This document shows positions 1 through 6,433 of a stretch of DNA of 8,144 nt, piece by piece. The stretch lies in assembly GCA_964405465.1 (NCBI GenBank), contig CAYONZ010000087.1:1-8144 (forward strand). The letters run 5' to 3'. The stretch is from CAYONZ01 sp964405465 (lineage in GTDB: Bacteria; Bdellovibrionota; Bdellovibrionia; Bdellovibrionales; JAMPXM01). Within the stretch, counting starts at the first letter, position 1. Every line of letters starts with the position of its first letter. Position numbers and translations under genes: made by a program. The notes under the pieces were generated by a model. The model saw nothing but the letters and a program-made list of their open reading frames with translations. It made no database searches and had not been told where the DNA came from.

Positions 1-34
1 TATCATCACTCAGAAAATCGGAGAACAAAAATCG

Positions 35-541
35 ATGAAGAAATCTAAGAAGAAATCTAAGAAGAAACTCCTAAAAAAGCCAGCTGCGAAACAAGTAAAA
101 AAATCTGCACCTAAAAAAATCAAATCTCGTTCGTTGATCGCAGACGATTCGGGGTTCATTCGTCGCGTAAAAAAAACCATTCCCTATGAATTTGTGCTTG
201 AAAACCTCGAAGATCTAAACGTTCACACCAAGCCCATGTTTGGCGCTTTTGGTGTCTATTTACAAAACAAAATTATTTTTATTCTTCGTGAGCGACCCAC
301 CTCGCTCGAAGATAATGGCGTTTGGCTCGCGACAACTCCAGAGCATCATCAGTCTTTACAAAAAGAGTTTCCGAATATGCGGAGTCTTTTGATTTTCGGC
401 CCCGGAGTGACAGGTTGGCAAGTTCTTCCCGTTGAGGCTGGCGACTTTGAGGAGAGCGTTCTCAGGGCTTGTGAGCTTGTTCGCTTGGGGGACGAGCGAA
501 TTGGCAAGATTCCTAAGGTCAAATTGCGTAAGAAAAAGTAA
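35..541 (+). CDS. TfoX N-terminal-domain-like protein with lysine-rich tail
   Basis: 168 residues in two parts. Residues 1-33 are an extremely lysine-rich, proline/alanine-containing tail (KKSKKKSKKK, then KKPAAK, KKSAPKK), built partly on a short DNA repeat of aagaaatctaag. Such tails resemble histone H1-like or nucleic-acid-binding extensions. Residues about 43-163 form a compact domain with the signature MFGAFGVYLQNKI followed by NGVWLATTPEHH and FGPGVTGWQVLP, then a helix around ACELVRLGDERIGK. This resembles the TfoX/Sxy N-terminal fold (MFG-x-G-x-Y-x-x-x-K). The separate TfoX C-terminal domain is absent, so a competence-regulator role should not be assumed. The start is supported by GGAGA at 20-24, a long 10-nt spacer from the ATG. 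Function is unknown; the tail suggests (inference) nucleic-acid contact in the cytoplasm. No clear terminator follows it. Confidence 0.65.
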   Translation: MKKSKKKSKKKLLKKPAAKQVKKSAPKKIKSRSLIADDSGFIRRVKKTIPYEFVLENLEDLNVHTKPMFGAFGVYLQNKIIFILRERPTSLEDNGVWLATTPEHHQSLQKEFPNMRSLLIFGPGVTGWQVLPVEAGDFEESVLRACELVRLGDERIGKIPKVKLRKKK

Positions 542-606
542 ATTGTCTTGCAACGTTTTGAGTTTGCGAGATCATTAAAGAAACAACGCGAAGTTGAGGG
601 GGTGTT

Positions 607-1128
607 ATGACGAGACAGTTTCTTCAAAATAAAATATGTTTATCTGAGATGTGTTTTTTACCGCGACAGAAGCGTTTTATTTTCTTTTCTAAATTCAAAA
701 GCATCGGTGCTAGCAAACTAGGCGCACTGGGCGTTTTGTTCATTGGAATGACGGTGAGTTTTGGCACGCAGTCTTGGGGTAAAACTGTGGATGTTTCTAT
801 TGAAGAAACAGCGGCCGATTCGGTTGGCGGACCCGATGGAATTTCTGGCTCGATAGCGGGCAGTCATGTCGTGACGGTCGTCGGGAGGGGCGCGGCTTCA
901 GGGTTTTGTACGGAGCAGCTATCAACTTTTTGTATCGAGAACATTGAGCGAAGTGCAAAATCAAATGGGCAGAATGAGGCAGACATGCAATGTCGTTTGC
1001 AGCAAGGACGCTCGATCACCTATACCTCTCATTGTTTTACATCGTGTAGCCCGATGTACATCCCTCCAGGGCCTGGGCAAACCTACGTGAGCTGTAACGC
1101 AAACTGCGACATGCAGTGCGAGCTTTGA
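607..1128 (+). CDS. small secreted cysteine-rich protein, function unknown
   Basis: 173 residues with no recognised named family. A basic n-region of about 37 residues is followed by a hydrophobic segment (about 38-52, LGALGVLFIGMTVSFG), consistent with export by a long signal peptide or with a single N-terminal anchor; cleavage could be near residues 53-58. The predicted mature part is rich in Gly, Ser and Cys. It has eight cysteines (101, 109, 129, 143, 147, 163, 167, 171), an even number suited to periplasmic or extracellular disulfides, and a proline turn (YIPPGPGQTY, 151-160). The start is supported by GAGGGGG at 596-602, 4 nt before the ATG. The gene converges with 1321-1794, and the palindromic element begins one base after its TGA, so the reading frame appears uninterrupted by that insertion. 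It shares a C-terminal cysteine pattern with the product of 2157-2627. Confidence 0.72.
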   Translation: MTRQFLQNKICLSEMCFLPRQKRFIFFSKFKSIGASKLGALGVLFIGMTVSFGTQSWGKTVDVSIEETAADSVGGPDGISGSIAGSHVVTVVGRGAASGFCTEQLSTFCIENIERSAKSNGQNEADMQCRLQQGRSITYTSHCFTSCSPMYIPPGPGQTYVSCNANCDMQCEL

Positions 1129-1129
1129 G

Positions 1130-1290
1130 TAGGGCGTGTCCTCAATTGGTCGGACGTCGCGAGCGGAAGCAATAGAAATGAGTTGAAGGCACGAGGAGGA
1201 GAAATAGTGGTGCTATTTCGACGACGAGCAACGCTCAAATCATTTCTATTGCTTTTGCGTAGTAGTCTAGCCAATTGAGGACACGCCCTA
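1130..1290. mobile_element. MITE-like palindromic element with perfect 20-bp terminal inverted repeats
   Basis: The left end, TAGGGCGTGTCCTCAATTGG (1130-1149), is the exact reverse complement of the right end (1271-1290). The outermost TA on each side fits a TA target-site duplication, leaving 18-bp repeats on a 157-bp element. The symmetry continues inward: AGCAATAGAAATGA near 1169-1182 matches the complement of TCATTTCTATTGCT near 1241-1254, and the centre is a perfect 7-bp stem (GAAATAG 1201-1207, loop TGGTG, CTATTTC 1213-1219). The whole element can fold as one long imperfect hairpin. It encodes no transposase. Small size, terminal repeats, a TA boundary and no coding capacity are the hallmarks of a MITE mobilised in trans, by an IS630/Tc1-mariner-type or TA-targeting IS5-group transposase; which one is inference. 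It lies between two convergent genes and could also serve as a bidirectional RNA 3'-end hairpin. Confidence 0.8.
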
Positions 1291-1320
1291 GGAGAAGTTA
1301 GGCTTAGCTTGTTGTCGTGC

Positions 1321-1794
1321 TCACCAATACATGAGCTTCAAGTTGCCATTGACCGCAACGGCATCATTGATCGCACCTATCAGGTTTTCGCGAAATGCAT
1401 CTCCGGCTTCAGGAGTCTCGAACGAAAAAGGAAGCGTATTGCAGTTGGTGAGCGTCACGGTTGTCGGTTCAGTGATTTTTGCAAGTGTGGCCTGAAGTTC
1501 TGCAAATGAAGTAATTTTTGAATCACCGAATGAAGTTTGTATCGCATTCCACATTTCAGTTTCGTTTGATTTTTCAGCGCAATTGATACCCACGTCTAAA
1601 GTTTGTACCTGTTCGTTTGCAGACTGCCCCTCGGAGACCGGAGGAGTGACTGAAGCTGAAGAGTCTATAGCTGGAGTGCCTCGAGGAGCCTGAGTGTCTG
1701 GAACTGAACTAGCAATTGCCATATTTTGGGCATGGCCGGGTCCGAAGGAAAGATCGACGGCGGTCATCAGGAGCATAACTAATATTTTTCTCAT
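1321..1794 (-). CDS. small secreted protein, function unknown
   Basis: 157 residues on the minus strand. The N-terminus MRKILVMLLMTAVDL with a cleavage-like site at GHAQ/N (after residue 23) is a plausible Sec signal peptide, though short and interrupted by Asp. Residues about 29-65 form a Ser/Pro/Ala/Thr-rich low-complexity linker. From about 66 onward comes a probable folded domain with two cysteines (72 and 118) that could form one disulfide, ending in NLKLMYW. No family is recognised. The Shine-Dalgarno is weak (AGAAAG-like, about 8 nt before the ATG). The gene runs toward 607-1128 and its stop codon is 31 nt from the right edge of the palindromic element. Protein-like composition and the signal peptide make it more credible than the overlapping plus-strand frames. 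Confidence 0.65.
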   Translation of the reverse strand: MRKILVMLLMTAVDLSFGPGHAQNMAIASSVPDTQAPRGTPAIDSSASVTPPVSEGQSANEQVQTLDVGINCAEKSNETEMWNAIQTSFGDSKITSFAELQATLAKITEPTTVTLTNCNTLPFSFETPEAGDAFRENLIGAINDAVAVNGNLKLMYW

Positions 1795-2156
1795 ATCATC
1801 ACTTTCTGTAAATCAAGCCGCGGCTTTGTTGCTTTTGAATTCACGAATGCCCACGGCAAATCATTCTGAATCCACCCAGGGGTTCAAATCCAATGCCAAT
1901 TTAGTCCATGAACTTTGATTGCCATTTTGATTTGGTTTCCACGGTCGGCTCGTCGGGCTACCGAAATTTGCAAATTGGCCATGGGTGCCGTTAGACCAAG
2001 AATGCCAGCGACGCAAATTGTGTTTCATTGCCAAGAGTTCGACACCCCTGAAGGTGCTAAAGACGAGCCTACAGAGTTCTGTTCTTGCAGCACAGACTGG
2101 GATTGGAGACGGATAGTTTGTTTCCAATAAATTGCACGAATGATTAGGGAGGCCCA
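1795..2156. other. intergenic region between divergent secreted-protein genes
   Basis: This 362-bp gap separates the starts of the minus-strand gene at 1794 and the plus-strand gene at 2157, so it should hold both promoters; I see no convincing -35/-10 pair on either strand. A perfect 12-bp palindrome AAGCCGCGGCTT lies at 1815-1826, about 20-30 bp upstream of the minus-strand start, and could be an operator or chance. Open frames on both strands here (for example the complement of 1861-2127) have unconvincing composition and no good ribosome binding site, so I do not call them as genes. A decayed gene remnant cannot be excluded. Confidence 0.5.
2146..2152 (+). promoter_or_regulatory. ribosome binding site deciding a GTG start
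   Basis: AGGGAGG sits 4 nt upstream of the GTG at 2157. It is a strong Shine-Dalgarno match and, with the signal peptide that follows directly, it supports this non-ATG start over the in-frame ATG at 2220. Confidence 0.7.
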
Positions 2157-2627
2157 GTGGCTGGCGTTAATAAAAAATTCAATTTTTCAATTCAATTTTA
2201 TCAAACTCTAGGGACTAGCATGGTGCTGGCCTTAATTTCGTTACTGGTATTGACATCTGCTGTTTCGGCGCGAGCTGATTCGTACAGCGCTCAAGACCCG
2301 AAGTTAGAGTTCTTTGATTCCTTTGGAACTGCGAGCGACAGGGTTGAAATTGGCAGTATTTCAGATGCTGCAAAAGCAGCAATACTCCAGATCCTAGAAG
2401 CGGATCTCGAAATGGCAGCCCAAGAGAGAGCCATTGAGAATTGTAAGCGCCATTTGGGGAAAAGGCGAAATGAAGGAGCTGGACTGGTGAAAACTGCTGA
2501 GGCCGTTATTGATGAAGCCAATATGCCAGTAACTCATTCTAAAAGGTGTACAGTGTACCAAAACGCCTCGGGCACTTTTGCACATTGTACTTTGAAGAGA
2601 AAAGTTTCCTGCCTAGTTTCTTTTTAG
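2157..2627 (+). CDS. small secreted four-cysteine protein, function unknown
   Basis: 156 residues starting at GTG. A basic n-region (KK at 6-7), a hydrophobic core (about 21-35, SMVLALISLLVLTSA) and an AxA-type cleavage site (SARA/D after residue 40) make a clear Sec signal peptide. The mature protein has a helix-prone Ala/Glu-rich segment (about 68-98) and four cysteines (96, 131, 144, 152), suggesting two disulfides in the periplasm or outside the cell. No named family is recognised. The motif A-x3-C-[KR]-x3-G around Cys96 and the C-terminal T-[FY]-[AV]-x-C-x7-C both recur in the product of 607-1128, so the two may be diverged members of one secreted family. A probable intrinsic terminator lies about 75 nt downstream. 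Confidence 0.75.
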   Translation: MAGVNKKFNFSIQFYQTLGTSMVLALISLLVLTSAVSARADSYSAQDPKLEFFDSFGTASDRVEIGSISDAAKAAILQILEADLEMAAQERAIENCKRHLGKRRNEGAGLVKTAEAVIDEANMPVTHSKRCTVYQNASGTFAHCTLKRKVSCLVSF

Positions 2628-2702
2628 ATAGTCGATTTAGACATTCAATTGCTCCAATCGATTTAGCTCCAATTGATCATTGTCTTGTTTGTCTAAGCAG
2701 CC

Positions 2703-2745
2703 AGGGGAGGCCCGAAAGCCCATAGAGTTGGGCCGCCTTTATATT
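2703..2745 (+). terminator. probable rho-independent terminator
   Basis: GGAGGCCC (2706-2713) pairs with GGGCCGCC (2730-2737) with a single A.G mismatch and a 16-nt loop. The stem can be extended outward by G.T and A-T pairs through AGG/TTT. A modest T-rich tract (TTTATATT, 2738-2745) follows. It lies about 75 nt after the stop codon of 2157-2627 and would end that transcript. The long loop and interrupted T-run make it less than ideal. Confidence 0.6.
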
Positions 2746-2893
2746 GATTGTGAGACCCAAATAAGGACCCCCCCTTATCACTCGTGAAAAAATTTAAATT
2801 CCAACCATGTAGATCCTCCTAAATCACATTAATCATTGGACATTTCTCCACTTCTCACTAAAGATCCGAGCAAAAATGATGCAGTTTGGATTT

Positions 2894-2915
2894 GGTCATG
2901 AATTTCGAAATGACC
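2894..2915. promoter_or_regulatory. operator-like dyad upstream of the L,D-transpeptidase gene
   Basis: GGTCAT (2894-2899) and ATGACC (2910-2915) are perfect inverted 6-bp arms around a 10-nt spacer that itself holds TTCGAA. The site is 75 bp before the ATG at 2990. This is compatible with binding by a dimeric regulator, but no regulator is identified and chance is possible. Confidence 0.3.
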
Positions 2916-2980
2916 CTGTGAACTGATTGGATGAAACGGCTAAATGGATTGCCAAGCAAATTGAAATACCTAAGGGTGAA

Positions 2981-2985
2981 GAGGG
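2981..2985 (+). promoter_or_regulatory. ribosome binding site deciding the L,D-transpeptidase start
   Basis: GAGGG (in AAGAGGGAAAA) lies 4 nt before the ATG at 2990, directly ahead of a canonical signal peptide. The open frame extends upstream to a TTG at 2927, but that would place 21 charged residues before the signal peptide, so the ATG at 2990 is preferred. Confidence 0.65.
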
Positions 2986-2989
2986 AAAA

Positions 2990-3640
2990 ATGGGGAAGTT
3001 GTCGTTAATGTTTCTTTCGTTTGTTGCAGCGTTGTCTTTGTTGTCGGATGTTGCCTATGCTTCAACAACAGCCGCTCGTGGGCCGCAAAAATATGTAAAT
3101 CACAATCGCTTGGATGAACTCAATCCCTTTGCTGGGGATATCGAAGAGCAACTTGAAAAGCTCGATCGAGATTATGAGAATGATACCAGAAAAGACTCCA
3201 GGCTTTTTTCGACTGAGTCTTTCGAACTGTTTGCACGCGATTGTTTTCATCAAACTTGTGCTGTTTGGGCCTATGTCGATAAAAGGCAGCAACGCATGTT
3301 TGTGACGATCAACGGTGCTCTTTGGCAGACCTGGTTGGTATCAACAGGAGACGCCAATCACACAACCCCTAACTTTGAAACTCACCCTGATGGGCGCATT
3401 TATGATGCCTACACTTCTGATAAATACCCGGGCGGAGACTATATGGGATTGGGAAATATGCCTTATGCTGTTTTCATCAGTGGCGGTTTTGCGATTCATG
3501 GAACGGGTCGAAGTAATTGGAAACGTTTGGGCCGCCCGGTCTCTCATGGCTGTGTTCGTCTTCATCCAGACAACGCGAGAACCTTTAATCAACTCGTTCG
3601 CGCCTACGGTCGGCGGAATGTTTGGATAACGGTTCAATAG
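2990..3640 (+). CDS. secreted L,D-transpeptidase (YkuD domain)
   Basis: 216 residues from the ATG at 2990. Residues 1-24 are a Sec signal peptide ending AYA/S, so the enzyme acts in the periplasm. A charged linker (about 35-75) precedes the YkuD catalytic domain (about 92-214). It shows the diagnostic HG (170-171) and SHGCVRL (185-191) motifs, with Cys188 the expected nucleophile, His186 its partner and Arg190 the conserved arginine. Known family chemistry is cleavage of tetrapeptide stems at meso-diaminopimelate and formation of 3-3 peptidoglycan cross-links, or attachment of a protein or other acceptor to peptidoglycan; which one applies cannot be read from sequence. Two extra cysteines (85, 90) precede the domain. 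No LysM or other binding domain is present, so this is a minimal member. It is followed after 3 nt by the U32 gene, probably in one transcript. Confidence 0.92.
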   Translation: MGKLSLMFLSFVAALSLLSDVAYASTTAARGPQKYVNHNRLDELNPFAGDIEEQLEKLDRDYENDTRKDSRLFSTESFELFARDCFHQTCAVWAYVDKRQQRMFVTINGALWQTWLVSTGDANHTTPNFETHPDGRIYDAYTSDKYPGGDYMGLGNMPYAVFISGGFAIHGTGRSNWKRLGRPVSHGCVRLHPDNARTFNQLVRAYGRRNVWITVQ

Positions 3641-3643
3641 AAA

Positions 3644-6271
3644 ATGAAGATGAACGCTCACGAACTCTTGCTTCCGGTTGGAAATTTAGAAATGGCTCGA
3701 GCCGCCATTCATAATGGCGCCGATGCAATTTACGTTGGTTTTCCTGGATTCAATGCTCGTGGCCGAACCGTTGATTTTGAGATCGATGATTTAAAATCCA
3801 TGATCGAGACCTGTCATCTTTATGGAGTGAAGGTCAATCTTGCTCTAAATATCGTGATATTTGAAAACGAACTTCCGAAGGTTGTGACGCTTCTTGATCA
3901 GGTTCTCAGACTTAAGCCCGATGCGTTTATTGTTCAAGATCTGGGCATTGCTCGAATCATTCGCTATATGGCTCCGCAACAGGTTATTCACGCTTCAACC
4001 CAAATGACGATCACTAATCACGAGGCAATTTCACTCTTGGACGACTTGAATATTAAAAGATTTGTTCTTGGGCGAGAAAACTCTCTTGAAGAGATTCGCC
4101 TGATCAAGTCTCACACCGATAAAGAGCTTGAGGTTTTTGTTCATGGTGCTCTTTGTGTGAGTTACTCCGGCCAGTGTTTTACATCGGAGTCGCTCGGTGG
4201 GCGGTCTGCGAATCGCGGGCAGTGTGCTCAGAGTTGTCGTTTTTCATATGACCTCATTGTTGATGGTGCTAAACAAAATTTAGTTGATCGGCAGTTTCTG
4301 GTTTCGCCGAAGGATCTTTGTGGAATTCAAGAGATACCCGAGTTGATGGATATTGGGGTGACGAGCTTTAAAATTGAGGGACGACTTAAAACTCCTGAAT
4401 ATGTGGCATCTGCCGCAAAGTCTTATAGAGAAGCAATGGATCGCCATCTGCAAAAACGAGATTTAACCTCAACACAACTCCAAAAGGCCAAGGATCAAAT
4501 GGCGACGATTTATTCGCGTGGCTTTTTTAGTGGATGGCTTCATGGAGTCGATCATCAGCATCTTGTTGATGGACGGTTTAGTTCTCACCGTGGACTTTTT
4601 TTGGGGCGAATCGCTAAAGTCTACGATGATCGAATGGTCCTACAGCTTGAAAACGACACTGAACTTAAGGCAGGGCAAGGGTTGCTTTGGAGCTTTCAGT
4701 CGCAAGGTTTAAAGAATGAGGATGGTGGGCAGATCTATTCGGCACGATCTTTGGGCAAACGAAAATGGGAAGTCATGTTTTCGCGCCATCTTAAATTGCT
4801 TCCGGTATTTGAAGACAGTGTTGTTTACTTAAACAGTCATCCTGAATTGAAGCAGTCGCTAAGCAAATCATTCGAAGATAAGTCTTTGTTTAAACGTCTT
4901 CCGGTTTCGATTGAGGTTAGCTGTTCTCTTGGTGAACCACTACGTGCAGTTTTGCGTTTAAAAACCACGAGCACAGAAATTGTGGTTGAGGAGCAAACTG
5001 ATGAATGTCTCTCATTGGCCTCGCAGCGTCCCCTGACTCTCGAATTTTTAAAAGAGGAGCTGGGAGCTCTAGGTGGTACGGTGTTTCGCCTTGAAGAGGT
5101 GCGGGCTCCACTTTTGAGTGCAGATTCGTATTATATTTCACAAAAACAACTCAAACTTTTGCGAAGAAAACTAACCGATAAACTCGAGAATCGGCTTTCG
5201 CAGAAAACGGTTGATGGTTTTGTTCTCGAGCCTCGACCCTTGTCTGAAGTGCTTTCATGGATTCATGAACATAATATTTCTAAAGCGACAATAGATTCAG
5301 CCTTAGATTTCGGTGGTCTTGCGCAAGAGCCTTTTACAACAGATTTGAAGTTTGCTTCGACCGCTGGAAGTGAAACACTCTTGAATCTGGTGTTGCGAAG
5401 TAAAGAGCAAGTCGATGATTTGCTCTTGGCCATTCACAAAGAGCAAGTCTTTGTCAGAGAAATTCATGCTGTTTTGTTGGATTTTGAATTTGGCCGTGAC
5501 TATCAGAGCTCACTTTCTCGATTGCGAGAGAGTGGTGTTTCGGTCGGCATTGCGACGACACGAATTTTGAAACCACAAGAGTATAACAATCTAAAAGCAA
5601 TTCATCGCCTTGATCCCGATTTTATTCTTGTTCGAAATTTAGGAAGTCTTCAATACTTCACGAAGACTATGCCTTTCTCAGGAAGGCTGATTGGCGATTT
5701 TTCATTGAACGTGACCAATCATCTTACAGCAGATTACCTTTTGAGTAAGGGCTTAAGCTCAGTGTGTGCCTCTTATGACTTAAATCAAACGCAGCTTTTT
5801 GATTTGGCCGCACAATGTGATTCTGCAAAGCTCGAGGTAACTATGCATCAATACATGCCCTCTTTTCACATGGAGCATTGTGTATTCGCGGCCTTTTTGA
5901 GCAAAGGATCTTCATTTCGAGACTGCGGTAAACCGTGTGAAAAACATCGTGTTGAGTTGATCGACCAATTTGAAAACAGACATCAAATTAAGCCTGATCA
6001 CGAGTGTCGCAATACGATGTACAATGCCGTCTCTCAATCGGCGGCTCGTCTTTACCCTGAGCTTCAGAAGCTCGGATTGAGATTTGTTCGTCTCGAGGCA
6101 TTGAATGAGCGCAAGGATGAATTGATTTCGAAAATTCGCGGCTATCAAGACTTATTGGCTGGACGAGCCTCTGTCGAAGAAATTGTACAAAAGCTCAGTC
6201 TTGTTGAAAGATATGGACTGGGAGAAGGTGCGATTTCGAGAGAAAAAGAATACAAAAGCCGAAAAAAATGA
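3644..6271 (+). CDS. U32-family protein (RlhA/YdcP-related) with duplicated U32-like halves
   Basis: 875 residues, cytoplasmic. Residues 1 to about 305 are a U32 TIM-barrel-type domain opening with HELLLPVGN. Its cluster-binding segment reads HGALC-x6-C then GGRSANRGQCAQSC (Cys171, 178, 194, 198), followed by FKIEGRLKTPEYV (242-254). That loop is typical of the RlhA/YdcP group. About 310-515 matches the position of the DUF3656-type middle domain. About 530-860 is a second, diverged U32-like half with HMEHC, DCGKPC and ECRNT (Cys746, 761, 765, 788). Characterised U32 proteins (RlhA for 23S rRNA C2501, TrhP for tRNA U34, UbiU/UbiV for ubiquinone) are iron-sulfur, oxygen-independent hydroxylation proteins rather than proven proteases, so an RNA-hydroxylation role is the best inference. 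E. coli RlhA is about 650 residues; the extra 200 or so are the C-terminal half. No good Shine-Dalgarno is visible, so translation is probably coupled to the gene 3 nt upstream; ATG 3650 is an alternative start. Confidence 0.88.
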   Translation: MKMNAHELLLPVGNLEMARAAIHNGADAIYVGFPGFNARGRTVDFEIDDLKSMIETCHLYGVKVNLALNIVIFENELPKVVTLLDQVLRLKPDAFIVQDLGIARIIRYMAPQQVIHASTQMTITNHEAISLLDDLNIKRFVLGRENSLEEIRLIKSHTDKELEVFVHGALCVSYSGQCFTSESLGGRSANRGQCAQSCRFSYDLIVDGAKQNLVDRQFLVSPKDLCGIQEIPELMDIGVTSFKIEGRLKTPEYVASAAKSYREAMDRHLQKRDLTSTQLQKAKDQMATIYSRGFFSGWLHGVDHQHLVDGRFSSHRGLFLGRIAKVYDDRMVLQLENDTELKAGQGLLWSFQSQGLKNEDGGQIYSARSLGKRKWEVMFSRHLKLLPVFEDSVVYLNSHPELKQSLSKSFEDKSLFKRLPVSIEVSCSLGEPLRAVLRLKTTSTEIVVEEQTDECLSLASQRPLTLEFLKEELGALGGTVFRLEEVRAPLLSADSYYISQKQLKLLRRKLTDKLENRLSQKTVDGFVLEPRPLSEVLSWIHEHNISKATIDSALDFGGLAQEPFTTDLKFASTAGSETLLNLVLRSKEQVDDLLLAIHKEQVFVREIHAVLLDFEFGRDYQSSLSRLRESGVSVGIATTRILKPQEYNNLKAIHRLDPDFILVRNLGSLQYFTKTMPFSGRLIGDFSLNVTNHLTADYLLSKGLSSVCASYDLNQTQLFDLAAQCDSAKLEVTMHQYMPSFHMEHCVFAAFLSKGSSFRDCGKPCEKHRVELIDQFENRHQIKPDHECRNTMYNAVSQSAARLYPELQKLGLRFVRLEALNERKDELISKIRGYQDLLAGRASVEEIVQKLSLVERYGLGEGAISREKEYKSRKK

Positions 6272-6409
6272 GCGGTATTTCGCCGTGATCACGTGCTGCA
6301 ACCAAGATAGGCAATTTCATTGTCGTAATGGATCAATAATGCAATTTTATTTATGGATCTAGGTAGTGGCAATTCAGTGCTGTTTTCGTCTTTAATCCGT
6401 ATAGTGTAT

Positions 6410-6433
6410 CCAATCAAGTGTGGACACACCCTA
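6410..6433. repeat. diverged copy of the MITE terminal repeat (solo end)
   Basis: Reading on the plus strand, CCAATCAAG then TGTGGACACACCCTA matches the right terminal repeat of the 1130-1290 element (CCAATTGAGGACACGCCCTA) at 17 of 20 positions if a 4-nt insertion (GTGT) is allowed. The terminal TA is retained. I find no matching left end in 6272-6409 or elsewhere in the window, so this looks like a relic or solo end rather than an intact element. The first G of the repeat plus the TA form the TAG stop codon of the minus-strand acetyltransferase gene. Confidence 0.5.

Larger units (their letters stand above)
2628..2989. other. intergenic region upstream of the L,D-transpeptidase gene
   Basis: This 362-bp gap contains a loose direct repeat built on TCGATTTAG (near 2632 and 2658), the probable terminator at 2703-2745, a small perfect 6-bp hairpin with a C-rich loop (ATAAGG/CCTTAT, 2761-2778) and the dyad at 2894-2915. 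I see no further coding sequence. A TTGGAC near 2837 could be a -35 box, but the matching -10 is poor, so no promoter is called. Confidence 0.5.

Noticed and set aside
1879..1891. GGGGTTCAAATCC resembles a tRNA T-loop
   Set aside because: The flanking bases do not form a 5-bp T-stem, and no anticodon arm or acceptor stem is found upstream at the right spacing.
1861..2127. 88-codon open frame on the minus strand in the 1795-2156 gap
   Set aside because: It has no good ribosome binding site and an unusual Trp/Asn/Ser/Pro-rich composition with no recognisable motif. It could be a remnant, but I cannot support it as a gene.
2761..2778. ATAAGG-CCTTAT hairpin with C-rich loop, considered as a terminator or riboswitch part
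   Set aside because: The 6-bp A/T-rich stem has no following T-run and no surrounding conserved structure that I can recognise.
2927..2989. Upstream TTG start extending the L,D-transpeptidase by 21 residues
   Set aside because: It would bury the signal peptide behind a charged leader, while the ATG at 2990 has its own GAGGG site and a canonical signal peptide.
6284..6293. 10-bp palindrome CGTGATCACG after the U32 stop codon, considered as a terminator
   Set aside because: It has no loop and no T-tract; most likely chance.
6272..6433. Possible complete second MITE filling the 6272-6430 gap, which is close to the first element's size
   Set aside because: Only the right end matches. The sequence just after the U32 stop does not resemble the left terminal repeat, and the internal conserved arm is not found.
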